DNA of 44,522 nt, from contig VHZZ01003518.1 of the NCBI GenBank assembly GCA_009801015.1, forward strand, positions 59,525 through 104,046, given 5' to 3'. The notes beneath the pieces were generated by a model that did no database searches, had not been told where the DNA came from, and saw only the letters and a list, made by a program, of their open reading frames with translations. The translations under genes and the position numbers were made by a program. Positions 34,851 to 44,390 of this stretch are shown here, in pieces. Position 1 is the first letter of the stretch. Each line of letters starts with the position of its first letter. The DNA is from Silene noctiflora. Its lineage: Eukaryota > Streptophyta > Magnoliopsida > Caryophyllales > Caryophyllaceae.

Positions 34851-37800
34851 CGGATGTACGCAGTCTTACCCTTGTGTTAGCAACACAAAGAGGCTTGTGT
34901 TTGCAACACAAAGGTCCGTTTTGTTTGTTTGGATTTTTTTGTCAATTTGTGCATTAAAGAGCAAAAAAATACCTTGCATACATAGTTAAAAATTAAAATC
35001 AGATGATGAATAGGTACTCTATTTTGAAAGAGTATGGGGACGGGACATTGTGTTTCGTGTTTTTCCTCCAACTTCTCTGCAGAAACCACACAGGTCGTAA
35101 GAGCTGCTGGAAGTTAATTTTGATATACTGTACTTCTATTGATTTAGTTAGTTGTATACTTGTATATATGAGCGATGTTTGTTGTAGATTTTGTCCTGGT
35201 ACTTTTTTAGCTTCTCTGTTGACAGCTATAGGATTCTCATAATTATTTTTCAGCTTTCTTCCATTTCTGTAGTTCTTTCCTGTCACTTTTGGTCGTCAAC
35301 TAATAAGATTATTTGCTATTGGATTTGCTTTTAGTTTTTATGTATCTAGCACATATTTTACTGATTTCCTTGCTTCCATTGTTCACCTGCATGATTTAAT
35401 GTAAAATGATACCTGAGTATGTTATGTAGATTGTAGAATGGCTCCTCCATCTCCAACTGTTTGACGACCTTGCTTCTGGTTGTGTATGTTTATTAAGTTG
35501 TTAGCTCTGTTACTTGGATGAGGTGACACGGACACTGTTTTAAACCAAGTTTTTGGGTACGCGTTATTGTTAAGTTGTTAGCTCCTCCATATCCAAGTCT
35601 GACACTTGTCATGACTCATTTTTAAAGACACAAGGACACTGTTTTAAACCAAGTTTTTGGGTACGCGTACACGTTCGAGACAGAAATTTAAGTTGTGAAG
35701 CATGAAAAAGTTGGGGAGTATTTAAAATTGTACTCCCTCTGTCTCAATCATTTGTTTACCTTTGATTACAATACCCCTTCACAAAAAAATTAAAAAAAGG
35801 TAAACAAATGGTTGGCACAGAGGGACTATTTGTTTGTGAGAAACGATTTCAAATCATCACAATTAATAATATACTTATCTTTCCTATATAGTGGTCGTGT
35901 GGGAGTTGAGACTTCCTTTCTGTCTTTGCTGGGAGAAGTGTTAGAATTGAGAATGATTAGTCTGGGGATTGACATTCATACCCATATCCTTGAGTGTTAT
36001 GTCAGACACGGTCATTTCAAGTTGCTTGTATACTCGACTGAAGGTTGTGATGGATGTCCTCTATATACAAGGAACAGTATTTTCCTTACTATGTAACTTG
36101 TGATTGTTTTAACTGTCTGACACAGTGCTGTCATTTGAAATATTTCTCCCCTATAGTAATAATTTTTTAGTATGTACTGACCACTATTATGCTGCAGATG
36201 TCAGATATGGATTCAGATCCTGTGCCAACGCCAATAGTTCTAATTGATCAGGATTCCGACCCAGTTTCAACTATTGTGCAGCTTAGCTTTGGAGATCGCC
36301 TGGGAGCTCTCATTGACACGGTGAACTTACCTGCTTAAGTGCTTTACTGATTGTAATGTTTGAAATGTTATAGAGGCCATTTTCCTATCCAGCCTTCAAA
36401 TATTGGATTGAATGATTGCCTTATGATACTTCGTAGTCTGTTCTGCGTAGTAACTAATGCTGCTGGTAAATGGGTGTCATATTTTCTACCTGTTAGCATT
36501 TTGATTATAATTAGCTACAGTTAAGCTCTTTAAAAGCTTATGATAATAGGACCTTCTGTGGTTTTTTCTGACAAACATGAATAATTGACCTCATTCTGAA
36601 AGCATATTTAAGAAAGTTTTTGTTCATTGTTATATTATTACATGGTGTCAGTTCGGGAGGGCGGTGTATCTCACCAATTTAGAATTTCATTGAATGATAA
36701 AGTTATCTGCTCAAATCTCCTTGAATGGAAACCTAAGTGCAACTGTTTAGTGTCTTAGTATTTTATTTTCTTATGATATATTTTAGTGTTAAAATATATT
36801 ATGTGGTATGGTTATTTTCTATTCTTATGGAATAAAGTTAAATGGTTTGACAGGCGTTTAGGTTTTGTATTATGGAGTAGCAATCAATAAATGAAGTTCA
36901 CAACTCAAGTTTCATTATGGGTTATCTGAAACAACCTATTTGTATTTATTAATTGAAAATGAACAAGGCTGTGTACTTTCAATCCCCTTACCATGCCATA
37001 GGTGGGGAGCCTTGAGGCAGTGAGTTAATGTTGCTGTATTGGCAAATTTTAGTTACTTCTTGTTTAACATTTGAACTGCCTGCATAACAGTTTTTTCTGT
37101 AATATACGTGCTTCCCCTTTTGGAAAACCAAGATTATCAATATCTTCGTACGAACACTTGTTGCAGATGAGGGCATTGAAAGAGTTGGGTTTAGATGTTT
37201 CAAAAGGAACTGTTACTACTGAAGGGCCTGTCAAGCAATCAAAGTTATTTATAACACATTTGTATGTTTTGGCTTCTCTAACTCTGCATTCCGCATGTTA
37301 TTGATAATAGCCACTCCAAAATGTTTGTTTAAAACGTCTCTGGGCTGTATGCCCAAAAGTGTGACTCGTTTAACTGTGTGCCTCTTTCATATTTCATCTC
37401 TCGTATTTGGAAGTGATTCTTGCCTTATGTTTCCTACAATCGGGGGACTGGGTGCAGGTTATATTGAGGAAGATGTTTGGACTATGATGTATGAATTGCT
37501 AGTTAATTTCACGTGCTACTGATCTCTTTCCACCTGATAATGTTATGGTCTATGCATTTCTTCATCAGTAATTCTCGAGCTTCATTTACAAAGATCATCT
37601 AAAAAGAGAGTTACTGTTAAGGTGGATGTCATGCTTCTATTTAGGAGTATTAGGGAATTGAAGATGTTAACTCCTATGTAATACTATCAGATGCTTTCAA
37701 AAGCTTATTTATCTCTCACTCAGACGATCTTGTGCTATGAGTCAGTTAATAAAGAAAATATGTAAATGTAATGCTGTGCTGAAACTAGAAATCTTACTAT

Positions 37801-40800
37801 GGTTTTTGGGTGACGGGATGGAAAATACTCGGATCATTATCGATAGTGCTATAGGCATGGTAATTTCCTTAGTTGTAGTGTCTGTGTCATATACTCATAT
37901 GCTACGGCGAACACGTGTTTATCTGATTTTGAAGAGGTTCTATTTTTTTTCCTTGATACTCCCTCCGTTATCATATGATGTACCCATTTTATTAAAATAT
38001 TCCACTTATATATTCAACAAATGGGTACATCATATAAAAACGGAGTAAGTATTGGAATTACAATCAAAGTTATTGATGGCATTGTTATATGATTTTGAAG
38101 AGGCTCTGGAAGAAAAGTTGAGGATCCTGATATGCTGGAGAAAATCCGGCTTACTATTATTCACAATCTACTGAAGTATCATCCGGTAAGTTTACATGGG
38201 TCATTGATAGCAATAAATTGGGTGTCGTTACTAAGCCAATTTATCTACCAAATTAACAATTTAAATCCTAACTAGACTCTATTAACTTCTAATATAAAGG
38301 CAATAAAGTGGTAAGTTAGGGTCGAACCCACAAGGAAGGACGTTTTAGCTAAGACTCGATGTTTGAGTAATGACAACTACTAATGATACTAATGACAAAT
38401 TAAGACTCCACTAAAAACACTAATCACAAACGATGGATATTGACAATGGGTAACATGTAGAGAACATAAAAGGAGATAGTTTTGTTTTGGAACAACATGA
38501 AAGTAAATAAAGATGAAAGCTTTACTATAGAGGCAATAAAGCAAACAATATGAGATGGAACTTGTTTAACTCTCCCTTTGTAATCCTACAATGGTAAATA
38601 TTGACTATTTTCTCTCTATTATTATCTACCTAATACTAACAACTCAAGAAATTGGCACACATAACTAAACCATGTATGTGAGCCCTATTTTCTCTCTATT
38701 ATTATCTACCCAATACTAACAACTCAAGAAATTGGCACACATAATTAAACCATGTATGTGAGCCCTTCAAACTCTAACCTCTACTCATTAAACCATGAAT
38801 GAGACTAAAAGTGAGCATAGAAATTGTTAGAGCATAGAAATTGTTACCAAGAGATAACTAGGATCAATTCATCCTAGATTAAATCATACTAGCAAGAAAA
38901 GACATGTAATTTCCTACTTGTTATATGCATTCTTTAAACCAAATCAACACAGAACAAGTTTGCTCCAAACAATCCTAGTAAAATTAAACCGTGTCTCTAG
39001 AATTTGCACTAGTCAAGTAAACAAGATGATAGGGTGATCAAACCACACATTCACTCACTCAACATAAGGAGATTAAGAGCAAAAGAAAGAACAGTAGATA
39101 ATTTAAAGGAGAATAAAGAGTCTTACAATACCAAAGTTGGATACTTTGGTTGAATTACACCAAGTAAAGGAAGCTTAGCCTTTCATAATCATGTTACTAC
39201 CCACAAAATGAAGAAAGATTATAATTTAAAGGAAGATTAAGTCTAATTATTACAAGATTAGTCTCCAAAGTGGTCTCTCTTTTCATCTCAAAAGTCTTAG
39301 GGTATATATAGTGTTGCACTCATATCTAGGGTAAACAATGAAAATGGGCCTTGAGGTTGCACAAAACACAGGCTTAAACACGTTGACATCAGGTAGGGGC
39401 CGGAGGCTGCGATGGTGGCCGCAGGCTGCGGTGGGAGCTTGATCCTGTATCTTCGAAGCTTGTCTTCACTTCACCCTTTCTCCATCTTGACTCCGTGGCT
39501 TGGGTCCTCTAAGGCTTGTGAGTCGGCTTGTACAAAAAAACTCATGCATCTCATCTTGCCAACATGAAATACTCGAATTACCCTTGCGATGCAAATGCCA
39601 AAAACAAACAAGTTCAATTGACCCAAGTTACAACCAAAGTGGATTTGCCGAGAAATACAACGATTAGCACTCAAAACCGGCTTCACAACACCTTTATTTG
39701 ACTAATATTACTTAAGTAGACCGACACTATTTGACTCTATCAGTCATGGTCAAATCTTCCACAATTTGTATGTATCTTGCAATCAATAATGTTGTTTAAC
39801 TGCATTATCATTTCCTTATGTCCTAGATTCATTTTATGTGTTTAAGTTTATTATATGATCATGTTTTCATGTTCATCTTCCTCTTACTAGGAATCCAGTG
39901 AAAGGCTAGCAGCGGGAGAGGCTTTTGGTGTTAAAGCACCAGAAACGAAGGTGATTCTCTTTTTCATTTTCTTTAGGCTCAGTTTTGGTTCTATTTTCAC
40001 GAATCCTTAATTGGATCATGTTAGCAGATCAACTGTTCATTCTGAGACGGTTAATAAGAGGGATGGCGAAGGGGAGATTCCTTAGGATGATTTGGCTTTG
40101 TGAACAGGTTGCATTTGGCAATTTATCGGCAAACAAAAGCTTCATTAGGCTCATTATATTTTTATGTGCTTTAATTTGCTTAGAACTGTCCTCTAGTGGC
40201 CACCTTTAAGGCTGCAGTGGTATTATTTTGTTTTTAAGTTAGTTTTCCTTACATCTAGAATTGTGTTTCTGAAATCCTGACTAAGTGGCTTTCAATGCTC
40301 AGATGTCTGTTTCGATTTTCTGGTGCAAGTACTGTGAAAAAGATAAAACTTAAGTTAATCGTGTGATCTTTCAACTAACTTCTGGGATAAGAGAAACTGC
40401 AAACATACATCTCTTTGTTGCATTAGCTAGCTGAGGTGCCTTGGTATCCACCGTTAGCTAGGTGGGAGGTTGGATTCAAGGAAGCTTCATTTTGCTGGTT
40501 CTGTGTGGGACCAGTTCTTGCTTCAATAAATTTACTAAAATTGTGAAGATATCCATGGAAATTACATGAGGAAGAGAGGGATTCCTTGGGATGATGCGAC
40601 ACTATGAATATGCTGCATTGCCCTAACCTAGCATATAATGGAGCTCCATCTGGATGCTTCTCTTTGTGACCAACTAGCTACCTTCTTTAGGCTATTACCT
40701 ATTTAATTAAAATTCAAAAGATTTAAAGGGAAGCCAATCACGCTGTAGCTCACAAGCTTTCCAAATTTAACCTTGCTCTCTTTTTTTCAACTACGGAGTA

Positions 40801-41998
40801 CATTTTTTCAAGAAGATTTTGATCATATAGCAACCGGATCTTGTGAGTCGAATGTCTGACCAGCTCACCAGCATTCAGCAAAGTATAAATCATATGACAC
40901 GGATTAGAGAATTATTAAAGTGTAATCATCTAGGAGTACTATTGAAACAGACTATTTTAATATCTTCACAGTTTTTGTCTTTTGTTTTCTGCTGGAGAAT
41001 GTTTAAGAGCCTTAGTTTCTATTGGGATGGGATTGTAATAGGATGAAATGGAGCGATTCTTAGTCTAAAGATACTTCTAGTTAGAAATTGGTATATATAA
41101 AGGACGTCAGATTTATAGAAAATATTTTTTTAACATCGCTTGTTACTTTTTTGTAGAACAAAGATTCATATATCTTGTGTGGGAAGCCTTTCAAGGAAGA
41201 TTGGTTTATGATAATTAACGGTTTACTAAATCATATTGCAGCCTGATGTCGATGTTGCTACTCATATCCACCTCCAAGCTGATGGACCTAAGAGGAGGTT
41301 TGAAAATCTGAACTATGCCTTTTTACCCACTCCCTTCATTTTTTGTTTTTGGCTTGTTATTTCAATTTTTTTATAGAGCTGCCAATGTTATAATGCTGAC
41401 ATACCGAAGCTAAGTTTTAGTTGTTCTATAAAACAAGTTAGAGTCGATTCAATCATAATATCATAATATACCTTTACACTTTCATCTTTTGCCGTAGTTT
41501 GCTTTGCATTGAGACAGCAGACCGACCTGGACTTCTGATGGAAGTCATAAAAATTATGGCTGATATTAATATCACTGTTGAATCAGCAGAGATTGACACA
41601 GAGGTATTTCTCCTTTTTCTCGTTGATATTTGATCGCTGTCTTATTTGTTTTGTGCAAGTTTCTCATTCTCCTCTGTATCACTGTTTCCTGTTCTTGATT
41701 AGGGATTGGTAGCGAAAGATAAGTTTCATGTGAGCTATGGAGGAGCTGCACTTAACAGCTCTCTGTCTCAGGCATGCATAATTAACCTTTGACCACTTTA
41801 TTGCTGATGACTTGTATAAGTTGTATTGCTAGTATAATGGTGTACAGTGTACATCCAAGTCCTGAGCTCCTGACTGTTGTACTCTCTTGATGCTTTGTTT
41901 CGTGGTAAGATTCTCACTGCAAATTTATTTTTCAGGTTCTGATAAACTGTCTTCGATACTATCTAAGAAGGCCACAAACCGATGACGACAGTTACTGA
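32675..41998 (+). CDS. ACR12: Plastid ACT-domain repeat protein, ACR12-like (ACR11/ACR12 family)
   Basis: Small chloroplast regulatory protein with two ACT domains, the amino-acid-sensing fold. The relative ACR11 is linked to plastid glutamine synthetase (family knowledge). Exons: 32675-32829, 34362-34410, 36198-36320, 37167-37261, 38101-38185, 39891-39950, 41242-41297, 41498-41603, 41703-41771, 41936-41998. All join in frame; product 286 residues, the family length. Seen: a Ser-rich, acid-poor transit peptide over the first 50 or so residues; [16 protein letters not shown]1 from about residue 93 ([28 protein letters not shown]); [22 protein letters not shown] linker; ACT2 from about 207 ([20 protein letters not shown]); and the C-terminus [14 protein letters not shown]. 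Nine introns use GT..AG except the last, which must start with GC. The introns total over 8 kb and hold a border-derived array, a SINE, two MITEs and a solo LTR. ACR12 rather than ACR11 is chosen from the ACT1 wording; moderate confidence. Confidence 0.9.
32807..34135 (+). repeat. Degenerate tandem array (period about 170-205 bp) built from the ACR12 exon 1/intron 1 border
   Basis: The end of exon 1 and its donor (TTTTCTGGAATTTCTGTTAA then ATTGTAAGTT, from 32807) recur at 32979, 33169 and 33358, and more weakly near 33539, 33747, 33949 and 34120. Each copy is followed by the same order of words: AATTTGTG..GAA, AGTGATGATTTGATTTTT, TAGCTTTGTTATTGTTGA, TTGATTATACTGTATTTCGC, CTCAATCGCATTTTGTT, GATTATGTATGT. 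The array fills most of intron 1. The first copy includes coding bases and the working splice donor. Confidence 0.85.
34766..34910 (-). mobile_element. SINE insertion with perfect 15-bp target duplication and G36 run
   Basis: Flanked by AAGGTCCGTTTTGTT at 34751-34765 and again at 34911-34925. On the minus strand it reads GGGTAAGACTGCGTAC, ATCCGA, a run of 36 C (34814-34849 as G on plus), GCAATTTGCGGGAGCC, ATTGAGGCACTGGGGTAATG and a (TTG) tail. This matches the 3' body of Au/TS-type plant SINEs as I remember them. The 5' end carries a duplicated TTGTGTTnGCAACACAA palindrome and no clear tRNA-like promoter. It lies in ACR12 intron 2. Confidence 0.8.
35493..35672 (+). repeat. Imperfect tandem duplication in ACR12 intron 2
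   Basis: TTAAGTTGTTAGCTC..GACACTGTTTTAAACC..AAGTTTTTGGGTACGCGT occurs twice, from 35493 and from 35570, the second copy being longer by about 27 bp. Confidence 0.8.
35733..35826. mobile_element. Stowaway MITE
   Basis: TA flanks at 35731-35732 and 35827-35828. Inverted ends CTCCCTCTGTCTCAATCATT with TGTTTACC, and GGTAAACAAATGGTTGGCAC with AGAGGGAC. 94 bp, in ACR12 intron 2. Confidence 0.85.
36965..37040 (+). mobile_element. SINE fragment, same family as 34766-34910
   Basis: Plus-strand AAGGCTGTGTACTTTC, AATCCCCTTACC and GGGGAGCCTTGAGGCAGTGA, then GTTAATGTTGCTGT, aligns with the 3' body and tail of the SINE at 34766. Diverged and without clear target duplication. It ends about 125 bp before ACR12 exon 4. 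Confidence 0.65.
37959..38045. mobile_element. Stowaway MITE
   Basis: TA flanks at 37957-37958 and 38046-38047. Left end CTCCCTCCGTTATCATATGA then TGTACCCATT, right end AATGGGTACATCATATAAAA then ACGGAG. 87 bp. It ends 55 bp before ACR12 exon 5. Confidence 0.88.
38205..39742. mobile_element. Solo LTR of an LTR retrotransposon
   Basis: A 1.54-kb block beginning TGATAG and ending CTATCA, with perfect 5-bp target duplications GTCAT at 38200-38204 and 39743-39747. There is no internal region, so it is a solo LTR left by recombination, in ACR12 intron 5. The intact duplication suggests a fairly recent insertion. The family is not certain; the termini and length suit a Ty3/gypsy-type LTR. Inside it are an 80-bp tandem duplication (38605-38684 and 38685-38764) and a 16-bp doublet near 38815-38850. 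Confidence 0.85.
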
Positions 41999-42361
41999 TG
42001 GCCAAGATCAAGTTTGTACATTGGCTAACCGACCACTGCTTCTTGTGTAACCCTATTTTACCACGACTTATGGCATTCACTTATGGTTTCTACTATAGTA
42101 CTGTTTTATCACGTACTCGAATGTATTTTGTCTCGCCTTCATGCGCCTTTGTAATACCTCCGCGAAAAACAGGAAAAAGGACATCCAAAATTACCAGTGC
42201 TAGCCGTCTGGTAGGTTAACCGGTGCCTATGACCGAAGTAATAAACTGGCAACTGGCTTGTGCGGGAAAGCTTATTGCTCCCTATCCACATTTTCCCTAA
42301 CACGTCGAGTAGTTGATGTATGCTTGTATGGATTCTTGAATTATCATTACAACAACAAAGC
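41999..42361 (+). other. ACR12 3' UTR and spacer
   Basis: Downstream of the ACR12 stop. An open stretch at 41998-42219 has no family features and is taken as untranslated. Confidence 0.5.
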
Positions 42362-42552
42362 GTCTTGCTTGTGACGGATACTATCCGTCACAAGAAGATG
42401 TATAGTGTCTCTCTCACAATAAGGCAAGTGGGAGGGCAAGTGGGGGAGAAATGAAGCCCTCCATGGATAGTGTCACTTGCATATTGTGAGAGGCGCACTA
42501 TTCGTCTTCTGCTTGTGACGGATAGTGCCCGTCTTCAATGATAATTTGTGTT
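42362..42552. mobile_element. Inverted-repeat MITE
   Basis: GACGGATACTATCCGTCACA through CTCTCACAATAAGGCAAGTG on the left is mirrored by CACTTGCATATTGTGAGAGG through CTTGTGACGGATAGTGCCCG on the right, about 55 bp of inverted repeat round a short centre. The left end adds its own small palindrome GACGGATACTATCCGTC. ACAACAAAGC lies at both edges (42352-42361 and 42553-42562) and could be a 10-bp target duplication. Confidence 0.75.
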
Positions 42553-43170
42553 ACAACAAAGCCTGGACATGATGTCATGTGGCGAAATCATATTACTCCT
42601 TATATCCCTGGAAAAAGGTTGGCGATGTATGGATTTATAAAATTTTGAAACTTCGCGTTTTTTTTTAAGGATAGGAATAGCAATTTTGTTATTTAAAAGT
42701 TCTTTTCTTTTCCAAGGATTTATAAAATTTTGAAACTTGACGTTTTTGTATGTTATTAATTTTTCTATCTACGATTTATAATTATCCGCGATTAATTTTG
42801 CATCTTTATGTGTATAAAGCAAACTACTCATCGTAAACGTAGATTTATGGGCAGATTAAGCAATAAGTGTGCCTCTATTCAAAAATCTAAAAATCTACCT
42901 TAGACCAGTTTATAAATGAAAAATTTAGTTCTATACAAAATTCTTTAGGCGGTTTAAAAGAACACGGTAAGTCGGATAATAAAAAAAAAATATGTAAATA
43001 TAGTTTATTTTTTCTGTTTATTAACTTTTCTTAGCTTCCTAAAATTATTACTACATCAGTATGGAACAAGATAACTCTTTACGTTCATGTATACAACTTC
43101 ACTCATTGATAACCGAGTATAAATAAACACACTAATTGCATTAATCATAATTATAAGTAATAGAATTTCA
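42553..43170. other. AT-rich spacer with a 23-bp direct repeat
   Basis: GGATTTATAAAATTTTGAAA with CTT recurs at 42631 and 42716. No gene seen. Confidence 0.6.
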
Positions 43171-43317
43171 TCCCCTATATACTAAAAGGTTAACAAATAT
43201 AAAGTTTTTCCCGCCTAAGTTACATTCTACTATCTAATATCTAATATTTATCTCCTGATTAATTTCATACCATAAATACTACAGTACATTCTAATTTGTA
43301 CACAAATGTAATTTGAA
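43171..43317 (+). mobile_element. Helitron 5' terminus (first of two)
   Basis: TCCCCTATATACTAAAAGG after a host A. The TC start and CTATATACTAAAA wording are typical of plant Helitron 5' ends and resemble the start of the Helitron at 7531-8050. No 3' hairpin end was found before the next copy, so this is probably a truncated element. Confidence 0.5.
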
Positions 43318-43379
43318 TCCCCTATATACTAAAAAATTAACATACCTAGCATATTCCCGCTCAACTAAGCAAAGAGACG
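43318..43379 (+). mobile_element. Helitron 5' terminus (second)
   Basis: The same TCCCCTATATACTAAAAA start after A, 147 bp downstream of the first. Interrupted by the Mutator-like element from 43380. Its 3' end may lie beyond the window. Confidence 0.5.
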
Positions 43380-44087
43380 TGCTAAATCCCGCGCACAATT
43401 TTACTAAATCTCGCGCATTTATCCCCTTTATTTCGAAATTACCCCTCTCATTTTTCACCCACAAAAGTCAACTAATCAAAATCTCAAAAAATCCCCAAAC
43501 CAAACCCTAGACTCCCACCAACCGCTCCACCCGCGTCCCACCAACCACCCCCACTGACCGACGACGAAGAAGGAGAAAAGGATGAGAGTGGTCGACGGCA
43601 GGGTTGGGGTACAGATGGGTTGACGGTGCGACAGGTTTCTCCACGGTACAGGGATGAGTTGACGACGCCGGGGAAGGGATGGGAGTGTTCACCGGCGTAG
43701 CGTGGTCGTCGGGTATAGGGAATGGGTCGTCGGGGCTGGTGGATGGGTCGTCGGGAATGGATAGGGTCCGTCGACGGAGAAGCGGTTGCCGAGATTAAAT
43801 GGACACAAATTAATTGAGTATGGGAGATTAGGATGGTCGACGACGCATTGGTCAAGGTCGACGGCGTGGGCATTGGGGTGGTCGGCGTTGGTGGAGGAGT
43901 GGTCGGAGATGGTGAGAGGGAAGGTAGGAGGGGTGGTCGGGTCTCGGGGATGGCATGGATGTTGTGTACGTGATTGCTGAATCAACATATTTTTCTTTTT
44001 TTTTCTTTTTTTTTTAAATGAAGGGTAATGATGGAAAAGAAGGACAAAGTGCGCGGGATGTAGTAAGATTATGCGCGGGATTTAGCA
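43380..44087. mobile_element. Mutator-like non-autonomous element with GC-rich core
   Basis: About 70 bp of terminal inverted repeat: the left TGCTAAATCCCGCGCACAAT, TTTACTAAATCTCGCGCATT and ATTACCCC match the right end read inward as TGCTAAATCCCGCGCATAAT, CTTACTACATCCCGCGCACT and ATTACCC. Between them lies about 480 bp of GC-rich sequence (43510-43980) with many GTCGACG and GTCGTCGG words. It is open on the minus strand at 43484-43873 (129 codons, Pro/Ser/Arg-rich, no domain recognised). Both flanks contain CTCAACT, but a clean 9-bp duplication was not found. Could be a Pack-MULE that took up host sequence. Confidence 0.65.
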
Positions 44088-44328
44088 ATTACTCAACTTG
44101 CATATTTCTCGGTATATTCCTTTTTATTCTATTTTACAGCACAAATAATATGAAATGAAATTGGGGATTGCAATCAAATCTTTTATATTCTCGGTAAAAT
44201 TCTCACTAATGGAACTAGCTTCAGTAATTGACGAGCAGGGGCGGATTCAGGTAGTGGGCTCAAGCCCAGCCAGTTACTGGAAACAAAATATATAGTAATT
44301 CTTCCAATTTGATACATAACATTTTGTT

Positions 44329-44390
44329 TGGTCTAGTGGTTCTTGTTATATTGTAGGTTGTAGTCCCGTGCCTTGCCAGGTTCAAATCTC
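44329..44390 (+). promoter_or_regulatory. tRNA-like Pol III A and B boxes (SINE head or degenerate tRNA)
   Basis: TGGTCTAGTGG (44329-44339) fits the A box and GGTTCAAATCTC (44379-44390) the B box, about 40 bp apart, as in a tRNA-derived SINE. A tRNA fold was not found. The preceding GGGGCGGATTCAGG..GGGCTCAAGCCC (44237-44270) is a wording common in plant repeats. Confidence 0.4.

Noticed and set aside
34712-34957. Poly-glycine protein frame across the G run
   Set aside because: Produced by the 36-base G run in a SINE inside an intron; not a gene.
41998-42219. 73-codon frame directly after ACR12
   Set aside because: Lies in the 3' UTR, no features; the ACR12 C-terminus [10 protein letters not shown] is complete before it.
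43786-43980. Plus-strand frame in the GC-rich Mutator-like core
   Set aside because: Several frames are open there on both strands because of GC-rich repeated words, so openness is not evidence of coding.
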